From positions 7,986,400-8,050,399 of the forward strand of contig NC_037093.1 in assembly GCF_002994745.2 (NCBI RefSeq): a stretch of 64,000 nucleotides of DNA, written 5' to 3'. The translations under genes were made by a program, and so were the position numbers. Each line of letters begins with the position of its first letter. Position 1 is the stretch's first letter. This document shows, one piece after another, positions 11,255-20,472 of the stretch. This DNA comes from Rosa chinensis. Its lineage: Eukaryota > Streptophyta > Magnoliopsida > Rosales > Rosaceae. The notes under the pieces were generated by a model that saw nothing but the letters and a program-made list of their open reading frames with translations, did not search any database and was not told where the DNA came from.

Positions 11255-11420
11255 TTTATCCTAACTGGCCTGTTGGTTTGGGGATACTTTCCCTGTCCCG
11301 CAGGTCACCGGATCGAACATTCCATGACCTTGATCCTCTTCTGGCAAGAGAAAATGAGGTATTCCAAAATACCTCTGTTTTTCCCCGCCTCTTTCTCTGA
11401 GCATCACAGTACCATATATT
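11255..11420 (+). mobile_element. SINE, copy 1
   Basis: A pol III A-box-like TGGCCTGTTGGTTT lies at 11266-11279 and a B-box-like GGATCGAACATTCC at 11310-11323. A conserved ATTCCAAAATACCTCTG segment begins at 11361, followed by a T-rich tail region. The same arrangement, with the same 95-base spacing from A box to this segment, recurs at 17166-17330, so the two are copies of one tRNA-derived family. Exact ends and target duplications were not resolved. Confidence 0.75.
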
Positions 11421-11575
11421 GAAGGGTGTCTGCCTTGAAAGTAACTAATACTTCAAATTTAAACTTCAAACGAATATGTCGACATCATTTTCAGTTAACA
11501 TGGATAATTATTTGATAATTGAACAAAAAAACAAAAACAATAAACTCGCAAAGAAATTATGTTAAGCAAGATGGA

Positions 11576-12661
11576 TTATTCAATTGGAGGTTTTACTCCC
11601 TTAGGCCATATAAAGAGATTGATGGACAGCTCATCACTTGATCCGAACAAATCGAGTGGGATTAAGAGGAAAGTAGCCATCGCAGAAGGAGGGCCATCAT
11701 AAACTTGGCATGGACTGCTCTTAGTGTAAGACTGTAATCTGAGAACATTTCCGTTGGTCTTAATACCAAGTTTATAGTAAGACTCCTTCATGAAGCTAGG
11801 TTGAAGACAATTAAGCCTCACCGCATTCCCTACACCTTCGATGACGCGATTCTTGAGGATAAACATTGTGCCTTCATTTCTTTCTTGAAGAACAGTAAAC
11901 CTTTCATTCTTTTTCAATGTAATGGAAAAATCACGGTAGTACCTGAATTTGGTCGCAGAACTGACATGATTAGTGTCAAAGTGCTTGTATAAGTTCCTAG
12001 ACGAAGCAACAAAGTCGCAGCCAGAATGGGGGCATGAACAAGGCAAATGCATGCATGCCTTTTCATGTTCTCTTTTCTTGTCATAAGTCATGGTTTGTTT
12101 GCAGCCATACTTGCTATTTCGACATGAAGTTGTACTTGATTCCAGGACCTTCTCAATGACCCGACAACGACTAGAGCCAAAGGGGCTAGAACATGATGGA
12201 CATTTGTGTATTTTGGAGCTGCAGTAGTAGCAAGCTATGTGCCCATTATTTTCACACTGGAACACTGGGATGGTTAAGGGTTCAAAACAAATTGGGCAGT
12301 CGAAAACTCCTGGGTCGTTTAAGGTGACATTAATAGGTTCATCACCGATGGGTTCATAATTTGGCTCTTCCTCTTCATCTTCGATATAGACATCTTCATC
12401 ATAACCATTATCTGCGATAAATTCTTGTTCTTCCTCATCTTCTTGATATTCTAGTTCATCCTCATCTTCTTGATATTCTAGTTCATCATCATCTTCTTGA
12501 TATTCTTCTTCTGATCCATCATGCTCACTCTCCTCTCTTTGTCCTTCCCAGGAGGTCATGGAAGGGAAATCTCGACGATATCTCTTCAGTACGGGGTGGC
12601 TGGAACCTCCAACACCTTCATCATCTTCAGTATCACCAAAAAGTCGAGTTCGTCTCACCAT
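11576..12661 (-). CDS. SINA-like E3 ubiquitin ligase (RING plus SIAH zinc finger)
   Basis: This single-exon frame of 361 residues belongs to the plant SINA-like branch of SIAH RING ligases, which pass ubiquitin from an E2 to a substrate. The first 110 residues are very acidic, with three tandem EYQED-type repeats at about 53-79. The RING spans 122-157 with all eight ligands (C122, C125, C136, H141, C144, C147, C154, C157). A SIAH-type zinc-finger region follows at 180-232 (C180, C187, H199, C203, C215, H227, H232), then a C-terminal beta-rich, TRAF-like substrate-binding region. The start is the first ATG. The plant SINA-like proteins often occur in tandem clusters, and a relative lies 2.4 kb away on the same strand. 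Substrate unknown. Confidence 0.92.
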   Translation of the reverse strand: MVRRTRLFGDTEDDEGVGGSSHPVLKRYRRDFPSMTSWEGQREESEHDGSEEEYQEDDDELEYQEDEDELEYQEDEEEQEFIADNGYDEDVYIEDEEEEPNYEPIGDEPINVTLNDPGVFDCPICFEPLTIPVFQCENNGHIACYYCSSKIHKCPSCSSPFGSSRCRVIEKVLESSTTSCRNSKYGCKQTMTYDKKREHEKACMHLPCSCPHSGCDFVASSRNLYKHFDTNHVSSATKFRYYRDFSITLKKNERFTVLQERNEGTMFILKNRVIEGVGNAVRLNCLQPSFMKESYYKLGIKTNGNVLRLQSYTKSSPCQVYDGPPSAMATFLLIPLDLFGSSDELSINLFIWPKGVKPPIE

Positions 12662-12753
12662 TAATTCCTCTTTCTGCGTCTCTCCCTAACTAATTGATCA
12701 ATAGATGTACTGACTTTTGATTTGATTTTGTTTGACTCCTCGATCATCTAGTT

Positions 12754-12764
12754 GATATATATAG
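12754..12764 (-). promoter_or_regulatory. putative TATA box of the first SINA-like gene
   Basis: The minus strand reads CTATATATATC about 93 bp upstream of the start codon. Position and sequence fit a plant TATA box; no transcript start is known. Confidence 0.4.
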
Positions 12765-12977
12765 AGAGTTGACATGTACCGACATACTAGTCTCCTGAAA
12801 AGTTCTAATCTTAATTGGTTTGGGTTTTCGTAGGGCCTTATTCCTAATATAACTAGGTTTACCAATTCCTGTCAGCATAGATAATAAATTATCAACAATT
12901 TTGCGCTAGTCTCTACTTGGTACGGTGGCTTCGGCTTAAATTCCAAATCCACTTGGTCCTGAGTTCGACAGGCACTT

Positions 12978-13117
12978 CCCAAACTTTCTTAAATTCCAAT
13001 TCCCCATTTGAAAAATAATTTGTTGTGCCCAAACTTTCTTAAATTCCAATTCCCCATTTGAAAAATAATTTGTTGTGCCCAAACTTTCTTAAATTCCAAT
13101 TCCCCATTTGAAAAATA
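12978..13117. repeat. 50-bp tandem repeat, 2.8 copies
   Basis: Three consecutive copies of a 50-base unit beginning CCCAAACTTTCTTAAATTCC start at 12978, 13028 and 13078. The copies are nearly identical over the shared part, and the third is cut short at about 13117. This indicates recent expansion upstream of the first SINA-like gene. Confidence 0.95.
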
Positions 13118-13879
13118 AGGTATTATAAAATACATTTGTTTTAAAAAATTATTTTAAGTCAATCAAGTTTTTAATGGTGTTGCTCATTTAGCTCGCGACG
13201 CTCTTATCATGCATCAAGTTTGAATCTAAGATGTTTAAATCTACATCACATATTGTGGTTCCTTATTACTTACTATCTTAGTGTCTCTCACTTTAAAAGG
13301 GTAATATTTTGTTTATTAAATTGACATTTGATAGATGTAACAAGTCAACTCTCTAAAACATGTGGACTTACAACATCTTAAAGAAATGCTTGTTTTCGCA
13401 CTTAAGATTGTTCATTCTTAGCTTCAATTGATATTGATTGCTTATTCATCAATTGTACAAGACTGATAGATTACAGATTTGAGTACTTTAGTTGACGAGA
13501 TTTGGTCTGTTTTGGTTGATATCCAAGTTGTTGTCTTGCTGTCATATGGCTGATGGAATTATACATAATTCTTTTAGCTCCTTTATTCATGCACATATTG
13601 TAAATGCAATTTATTAAGACTATAAAATAAATTCGTTTTTGGTAGTTTGTATTGGTATAATTTTTTGCTTTTGTTTGGGAGGTTAGGTTTTGACCCCTTT
13701 CTCACTCACTTTGTTGTCTTTCGTTTCTTTGAGTAAAAATTAAAATGATTTTCAATTTTATTTTTTACATTTTTAGAAATAGGTCGCTGAATGTATTTTC
13801 ACTATATTTTATTTTATAAAATAAAAATACAAACATGAAAACATTACTGAACATCACTTGTATATGACAATTCAATAAT
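13118..13879. other. gene-free AT-rich stretch
   Basis: No open frame, RNA gene or clear repeat is seen here. Confidence 0.5.
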
Positions 13880-13892
13880 TTATGATATAGCA

Positions 13893-14883
13893 GCAGGTCT
13901 AATTGAACTTGTGTTTTCAAGTCTATAATCAACTTATGATTTGGAACAAAGGAAATTGCAACAATCGATGCTTAGGTTACTCTCTCTGAGAGGTAGGTGA
14001 AAGTCGTGGCCTTATGGCGGCGGATCTGCAAATTGGGCTAGAGGAGTTGGAATTTCCCTCTTGGCTAGTCGCTGGGAGATTGAGGACTGCGGGGATCCCC
14101 ATAGTCAGCTTCTCAAAAGTGGGGGCGGTGGTGCGCTTGCGTTGCGGGGATTTTCTTGTGGCGGATATGATGGATCCGGGTCACTCTGGATCGAGGATGG
14201 TTGGATAGGTACAGAACTAGTGACCAGTGTTGTTCGATGGGCTGCACAGTGGAGCGTTGGGCGGCGATCTTCTTCGGGTGTTCATGCTTTGCCGGGTGGC
14301 TGGGGGCTGTTGGCGGATGGGGACATTGACGATGATGGCGGTGTCGGGCTAGCAATGGCGCCACCGATCTGTGCTAGAGTGGAGCTGGCTGCAATTGGGA
14401 GCGACAAAGATGGCGGTGGGCGATGGTGGAAGACTGCCTCGGCCGGCGCCGTCAAACGGAGGTGGCCTTGGTACTCCGTCGTGCTGGGGTTGGGTGTCCC
14501 TGGGGTTGGGTGGCCTTAGCATGTTTAATTGGGCTTTGAGCCCTTCTGGGCCTAGTGCTAGGGTTTCCCTTTCTTTTGGGCCTATGCCTGGCACATGGGG
14601 TAGTTTATTTTACTTTTAATTATTTTCGTGTAAGAATTCATTCTCCTATGGGGAATGAACTCGTAGCTTCTCTTTGAGATTTGTCGCCAAAAATACTTGG
14701 AATGTCTTGGCCCTTTGATTTTCTAGGACATTTTAGGGTAGATTTTGGCTGAGCTTCATGATCTTTAAAAAGGTTGAATTCATTACCTCTTTTGACAGTC
14801 CCACCAGGATGGGTCATTATGTGTAATTTCGCTGATCAATGCAATGAGTTGACAATTCTCTCACACAAAAAAAAAAAAAAAAA
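13893..14883 (+). mobile_element. poly-A retroposon of about 1 kb, LINE-like
   Basis: A GC-rich block (about 13990-14620) ends in AT-rich DNA and a run of A at 14867-14883. Possible target duplications of 13 bp with one mismatch flank it: TTATGATATAGCA (13880-13892) and TTATAATATAGCA (14884-14896). The 3' position of the A run sets the orientation as plus. GC-rich open frames exist at 14014-14208 and 14061-14519, but none resembles a known protein. The left 80 bases are AT-rich, so the true left end could be near 13975 and the duplication accidental. Its general make-up matches the inserts at 51560-52673 and 62016-63055. Confidence 0.6.
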
Positions 14884-15070
14884 TTATAATATAGCAAATA
14901 GTAAAGAAGATACCGGCCTTATTTTCGCATGTACTCCCACAAACAGGAGCTGATTCGTATAGATATTTCAAGATTTGGAAGTGAAAACAAAGGAAACAAA
15001 TAGTCAATGTAAAATCTAAATAATAGTGACGAACTAAAATTTGGGGGGCAACATGAGTTCTGTAGTAGTT

Positions 15071-15180
15071 CGATATGATGCAATTGCAGGGCTTACAGCA
15101 TGAGGCTTACTTATGCAGAGGTCTTCGATATGATGCAATTGTAGGTCTTACAGCATGAGGCTTACTTATGCAGAGGTCGA
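15071..15180. repeat. 55-bp tandem duplication at the end of a SINA-like gene
   Basis: The 55-base segment 15071-15125 is repeated at 15126-15180 with few differences. It covers the stop codon region of the adjacent gene. Because 55 is not a multiple of three, the second reading of the repeat is in another frame, and the protein now ends with a different tail. Confidence 0.93.
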
Positions 15181-16384
15181 TCTTGAGCCGATCACATGAA
15201 TCAAAAAAATCACATGGAATCCCGTAAGTTGGAGGACAAAAGTAAGAACTACTTGGAGGGGCATCATTAACGGGGTTTGGACTGCTTTTTGTGAAAGCGT
15301 CCAACTTGAGAGAATTTCCTTCGTCTTTTTCAGCAACAAGTTCAAAGGGAGCACCTTTCATGAACCGGGGTTGAATACAAGTAACCCTCAACACATTCCC
15401 TGCACATTCAACAAAGTGATTCTCAAAGGTAAATAACGTACCTTCATTCTTTTCTTGAAGAACAAGAAAGATGTGGATGTTCTTTATTATTCTAACGGAA
15501 AACCTGCTGTTGTACACGAATCGTTTTGCAGATTTTACATGATTACTCTTGAAGTGTTTATACAAGCTCCTAGCTGAAGAGACAAAGTTGCAACCTGAAT
15601 GTGGGCATGTACAAGGAGAATGCATGCATGCCTTTTCATGTTCTTTGCTAGTTGAAGTCATGGTTTCTTTGCAGCCATAGTTGATGTTTCGACATAAAGT
15701 TGTACTTGATTCTAGAATTATCTCGATGATCCGACAACGGCCGCCAAAGGAAGATGTTCCAGGTGGATATTTAAGTTTTTTGGAGATGCATGATGAGCAA
15801 GCCGCATGCTCATTATGATCACACTGGAAAACAGGTATGTTCAAGGGTTCTTTGCAAATTGAGCAGTCAAGCAACGTTGGTTCTGTTAAGGTTATGACCC
15901 TGACAGGTGGTAATTGGTTATTTTGACATGATGTACTTGATTCCAAGAACTTCTCAATGACCCGACAACGCTTAGAGCCGAAGGGGCCAGAACACAAGGG
16001 ACATTTATATATTTTGAATTGGCAGGAAGAGCAAATTAGATGGCCATTATCGTCACACTGGAAAACTGGGACGGTTAAAGGTTCATAGCAAATTGGGCAG
16101 TCAAGCACTCCGGGATGACCTGGCTCCGTTAAGGTTATGACACTAATAGGATTGATGGGTTTGATCGAATCAAGTAGTTTGTTATTTGGCTCTTGATCTT
16201 GGCCGTCATTATATTCTATTTCTTCTTCTTCTTCTTCTTCTTCTTCTTCTTCTTCTTGATCTTCTTGTTCTACTTGATCTTCGCTTTCCTTTACTTTTTG
16301 TTCAGGAGAAGGTTTCTTAGGTTCAGATTGCTGGCTGGGTCCTCCAATATCTTCATCATCGTCTTCTACATTGCTTCGTTTCAT
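15107..16384 (-). CDS. SINA-like protein with duplicated RING region
   Basis: The single-exon frame encodes 425 residues. The N-terminus (1-75) is acidic with a run of glutamates at 44-55 coded by a trinucleotide repeat (about 16215-16257). Residues 80-153 hold a complete RING (C96, C99, C110, H115, C118, C121, C128, C131). Residues 162-231 repeat the same segment, including the VITLTEP lead-in and ESST trailer, but this second RING has lost its last two cysteines: KCPLC became KYPPG. A SIAH-type zinc-finger region follows at 231-282, then the C-terminal domain. The protein is about 60 residues longer than its neighbour at 11576-12661, mostly because of the extra RING. The final residues come from the 55-bp tandem duplication. 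Likely ubiquitin ligase through the first RING; expression not shown. Confidence 0.88.
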   Translation of the reverse strand: MKRSNVEDDDEDIGGPSQQSEPKKPSPEQKVKESEDQVEQEDQEEEEEEEEEEEEIEYNDGQDQEPNNKLLDSIKPINPISVITLTEPGHPGVLDCPICYEPLTVPVFQCDDNGHLICSSCQFKIYKCPLCSGPFGSKRCRVIEKFLESSTSCQNNQLPPVRVITLTEPTLLDCSICKEPLNIPVFQCDHNEHAACSSCISKKLKYPPGTSSFGGRCRIIEIILESSTTLCRNINYGCKETMTSTSKEHEKACMHSPCTCPHSGCNFVSSARSLYKHFKSNHVKSAKRFVYNSRFSVRIIKNIHIFLVLQEKNEGTLFTFENHFVECAGNVLRVTCIQPRFMKGAPFELVAEKDEGNSLKLDAFTKSSPNPVNDAPPSSSYFCPPTYGIPCDFFDSCDRLKIDLCISKPHAVRPTIASYRRPLHK

Positions 16385-16456
16385 AGTTCACCTCGCGAGA
16401 AACTATGTGCAACTTTGTTTTGAGTTCTTTTTTCCCAAAAATTCCTGTTCCGATAT

Positions 16457-16472
16457 ATATATATATATATAA
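16457..16472. repeat. AT microsatellite, possible TATA region
   Basis: A short (AT)n run lies about 75 bp upstream of the start codon of the second SINA-like gene on the minus strand. It could serve as its TATA element, but the repeat alone is weak evidence. Confidence 0.35.
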
Positions 16473-17160
16473 TTATTGTAGATTTCCTAGCTGTATTTAC
16501 AATTGAATTTTGTTTCCAGCTAGGAATTCATTCCGAATTATTCTAGGTCATGGAATAATTATCTACTAATACTAGGTCAATTGAACAATGAAATTACAAC
16601 TCTACCCTTCCATCGATAGTGTTGAGAAAATGACAATTAACATCATTCCAAAAAGATTAAGACAATCAGATAATTCATGAAAATTTCAATAATTAATAAT
16701 ATGTTTTAGAAAGAGTGCTCTAGAGCTAATCGGTTAACTTCTTAATATGAAATTAATCAAATCCAAGTCCAACTTGTTGCATATACAGATACACTACAGT
16801 TGTCTTATTTTCATGTCGTTCCATCCTTTGCTAGATATAGCTAGTGGAAAAGTCTCCTCCTTCATTAGAAATTACTTATTAGTATCCACAAAATTCACAA
16901 CACATAGTATAAATACATTACCATTCTTGTAAATATTTTTTATCAGGTTTTTGAAGGAAGGTTTTAACGAGGTCACTTGTTGATACCCCTACTCAATTAT
17001 AATTTCTGCAGATTTAATATATTGATACAATCCATTTTGAAAATTTGGTGGATTTTCACTCGTGTTTTTGCACTTTTTGGCTTTTTACCGGTGTTCTCAT
17101 TGTATGAAACCAGACTTGCACTACTATACAAATACATCGAACCAAGGGAATCTATCGCTG
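16473..17160. other. gene-free AT-rich stretch
   Basis: No gene, RNA or repeat of note is visible between the second SINA-like promoter and SINE copy 2. Confidence 0.45.
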
Positions 17161-17165
17161 GTCCC

Positions 17166-17330
17166 TGCGTGGCTTGTTGGCTTTGAGTAAATATCAAGGT
17201 CTGTCAAGTCATCAGTTCGACCGCCATAAGAGAAAGAGGAAGAAGAAGGCAATATAAAGAAGATATTCTAAAATACCTCTGTTTTGTTTTCTTGCTCTTT
17301 TTTAGTATTACTCAGTACTCACCTCTCTGG
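17166..17330 (+). mobile_element. SINE, copy 2
   Basis: An A-box-like TGGCTTGTTGGCTTTG starts at 17170, a B-box-like AGTTCGACCGCC at 17214, and the family segment ATTCTAAAATACCTCTG at 17265. The order and 95-base spacing match copy 1 at 11255-11420. A pyrimidine-rich 3' region follows. Confidence 0.72.
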
Positions 17331-17410
17331 AAAAGGCCAAAAGCTCTTCTGGCTACATGCATAAACAATTGCATAGCTTAGCGCTATTTTGTTTCCTACA
17401 CCTGCAGCGT

Positions 17411-17479
17411 CGACGTCCGCACTTTAACAACAGTGCGGACGTGTGTGTGTGTGTGTGTATATACACACACACACACACA
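17411..17479. repeat. hairpin and GT/AC microsatellite
   Basis: CGTCCGCACT and AGTGCGGACG form an inverted repeat around 17413-17442. It runs into a GT repeat, a TATATA centre and an AC repeat up to 17479, so the microsatellite itself is palindromic. Confidence 0.8.
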
Positions 17480-17638
17480 GAGGGCCGGTCCTGATATTTT
17501 GAAGGCCTGAGGCGAACATTCATATGATTTTTTTCCTATAATAAATGAACTCAAATACACTAGTAGCAATGAAAAAAATAGAACTAAAAAATCTATATTG
17601 TATTCTTAAATTAGAAAGGACAATGGTAGAAATGAAAA

Positions 17639-17674
<36 letters not shown>

Positions 17675-18034
17675 ATACCAAAAGAAACCAGAGAGAGAGA
17701 GAGTATAAAATGAAACTATTTTGTAGCAATGAGAAAAAGAATGTGCTTAATACAAAAGAAACCAGAAAAAGAAAAAGAATGAAAAAAAGAAAAGAAAAAA
17801 AAAGAGAGAACATAAAATGTAGTAGTTTTGCCTCGAACCTAGGTGGACTTAGAAAGCCACACTACACAGTTACCGTTGCTCTAGAGTGGCAGCTTGGTAT
17901 TTTGATGGCAAAGAATATATATAAATGCTCACTGAACTACAAATATACAAAAAAGATAAAAGCTGTCGGAGGCCCGCCAGAGAACCGTGGCTTGAGGCGG
18001 CGGCCTCAGGCTGCAGCCCTCAGGGCTGGCTCTG
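17478..18034. mobile_element. probable non-autonomous hAT element
   Basis: The left end reads CAGAGGGCCGGTCCTGA and the right end, inverted, CAGAGCCAGCCCTGA; a GCCTGAGGC word follows on each side. Similar CAGGGCCGGCCCTG ends are known for plant hAT elements. The interior is AT-rich with simple repeats and no transposase. The 8-bp flanks fall in a microsatellite, so a target duplication cannot be judged. The MULE at 18041 begins only six bases beyond. Confidence 0.5.
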
Positions 18035-18040
18035 TATATA

Positions 18041-18151
18041 CAATGATTCTCGGTTACGGACGTCCGTAACTTTCAAAATTTGCGGATTTGCAACGTTAAC
18101 CGTTGGATGTGGTTAAATGAAGCTCAACGGCCATGATTTAAGCAGCAAACA
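18041..18151 (+). repeat. left terminal inverted repeat of the MULE
   Basis: It begins CAATGATTCTCGGTTACGG and includes the palindrome TTACGGACGTCCGTAA. Compared by eye with the inverse of 23334-23444 it has 5 mismatches over 111 bases and no gaps. Confidence 0.93.
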
Positions 18152-19507
18152 AAATGGCTAATTGATACGACCAGATTTAATATAAAACCCACCTGCAAAG
18201 GTTTGAGTTGAATCTCGATGGTTCTCAAGTTGTCTTCTTTAGAATGAAGAATAGCACAACTTCATCCATTTCTTCAGTCCTTCAAGCCCACCTCAACTTC
18301 CCAACTCCCGACTTGAATTCAGTTACTTCAAGGTTGCTACGTACTGAAGCGCTTCACTCTTTCAATCCTTCAAGACCACCCTGAGTCCAAATCCAGGCGA
18401 CCAGCCGACCACGATGGTCGAGCAAGGCAGCAAGGTGCTGCATTCCTTTCTCTTCTTCTCTCAGAGTCTCAGAGATCGAAGGCTCCTTCTCTTCTACTGC
18501 TCTTCTTCTTTGGGGCAATCGATTGAATGTAGTGTAAGATTCAATTTTGTTGTATTTATTCAATTCAATTTGGGGAAATTTTTAGGGTTAAGAATCGATG
18601 TTGATTTCAATTTTGTGGGTGTTGATTTAGGGTTTAGGGTTCAATTTCGTGGGTGTTGATTTAGGCTTTGCTGACTTGCTCTGGAAGTCTGGATCGTGCC
18701 TCTTGCTTACAATTTATTGTGGGTTTCTTCTCTTTCTTCCAATTCGACATGAGGAATTGACTCAACTGAGGATTGAGCCACTGGGGAACAATGGTTTTGA
18801 ATTTATTGGTATGGTTTTAGTTTAATTTTCTTATTGGTATGGCTTTTAGTTTGATTTGTTATCAAGTTTTGCAATTGATGATAGTTGGAAATTGTGTGAT
18901 GCAATAATTCAACACTCTGACATGTTAATTTAACGTGCTCTGTTTCTAGATGTTGTGGGTAATGTTCTCTTGCCATCGAAGTTGACAAGTTGTTAACTTG
19001 GCATCAGTTTGAGCAATGGCTCTTTATCCATGTTTAAAATTGAGAAACTCTTCATATTTATCTCTCTTTGTGTACCTATTAGATTGTTGTTGGGATTCTG
19101 CCAATAGGATGGATTCAATATGGTTTGAGAAGATAGGATAATCATAGGGTTTAGGAGAATAGAGACTAGACTGGTACCTTTGGACAACAATATAATACTT
19201 TCAGTTCCTTTCTGATCGCATTAGACTGCTGTTCAGATTCTGCTAACTGTTTAGGAAGAAATATAAAGTACTCACTCCCAATTTGGCCAAGTTGAGTGTT
19301 TGTCAATGCTGCAAATACTTATGGGATTTAGAAGTTTATTAGCAGCTTGAGTTTTGGGATTCAATAGTTCAACATAAAACATCACCTTCCATATATCTTC
19401 CTTTATGTATGTTTCTGTGCCTGAGCTAAGTCAGCTTTGTCTTATATTAATTGAAGGTACAAATGCTAATACTTGTTACATCTATGCAGATTATAGCATA
19501 GTGAACG

Positions 19508-19640
19508 TTGACCAAGCATCACCCTGATTTGATCATGTGCCGGAAGCAACTAGGGATTGTCCTTGGGCCGCTCTGCCAGAAGTGTGATGGGTAGTTGTGT
19601 TATCTGTGGAGGAGTTAGGATTTCTGATGCTTACTATTGC
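19508..19640 (+). pseudogene. PHF5A/SF3b14b-type splicing factor fragment captured in the MULE
   Basis: Codons from 19508 read TKHHPDLIMCRKQLGIVLG and continue PLCQKCDG, matching the conserved start of PHF5A, a small zinc-finger protein of the SF3b complex of the U2 snRNP. The initiating ATG has become TTG. A stop (TAG, 19592-19594) follows, and then, one base out of frame, CVICGGVRISDAYYC (19596-19640), which belongs about 27 residues further on in the family protein. The part between two similar CVIC-coding words is missing, which suggests deletion between short direct repeats. Homology ends after the YYC segment. An intron-like TATGCAG acceptor lies just upstream, so a leader and intron were probably captured too. 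The copy cannot make a functional protein. Confidence 0.85.
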
Positions 19641-20472
19641 TCATTCGTAGTTTTTGTGGAAATAACTATTATGTATGAACAATTATGTATGTTAGATAAA
19701 TCAGAACAATTGTGGAAAGAACAATTATGTAATATGTATGTTAGCAATTCAAATCCACGATCTTTACTTGCTTTTCCTCTTGCACAGTTTCCAGCAATTA
19801 GTGATAAGGCGGTCATCTTGGTACACAAGCTACCTTCTAATCAATACATCACACATCACCTACCAATTGTTCACATGCTGCACTCTGCATTTACAACCTC
19901 AATAGAACACTAGCTCAAACAAGTTCTCATACAAACATACGAAGAAAAATTGCTCTTTTGGAGCATTCTAAGAAAAATTGCTCTTTTTTTTCCCTCTTTT
20001 GGAGCATTCTAAGTGATGTAATTTCTCATTTCTTTCATTATCAAGAATATAAAAAAGATGAACTTAGATTTCTTACTAAAACCAAATCCTCAATGAAACA
20101 GTAAAAGGGAGCAACAATCAGATGCAGATAAGTCAATCAGCATCCATCAACCCATATTTCATTTCTTTCATTATCAAGAATATATAAGGATAACAGCGAT
20201 TACTCCATCTGTTTTAGAATCCAAGTCGATGATCTTACCTCAATATCCAAAACTATTGAATTGTTCACAAAATGGCAGCCAACGATAGGTAGTTAATATA
20301 ACATAGCAAAGAACAAACTTTTTCTGCTCAATCTGATCATTGCTTTATCCTTTGCTGCTATGCTACAAAACCAAGGACAAACTTTTTCTGCTCAACTCTT
20401 TCCTTCTTCATACTCTGCTGCTATGCTGCAAAAACAAGTCTTTGAGATAAAGTCTCTTCAAAGCAGGGGAAC

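Noticed and set aside
16193..16423. Phe-rich plus-strand frame
   Set aside because: It is the complement of the poly-Glu coding repeat of the second SINA-like gene.
18626..18639. Telomere-like TTTAGGGTTTAGGG
   Set aside because: Only two units; such doublets are common in plant leaders and do not mark an internal telomere.
19557..19913. 118-residue plus-strand frame over the PHF5A fragment as an intact gene
   Set aside because: The first 13 residues are an out-of-frame reading of the PHF5A start and everything after the YYC segment is unrelated; it is the accidental frame of a broken fragment.
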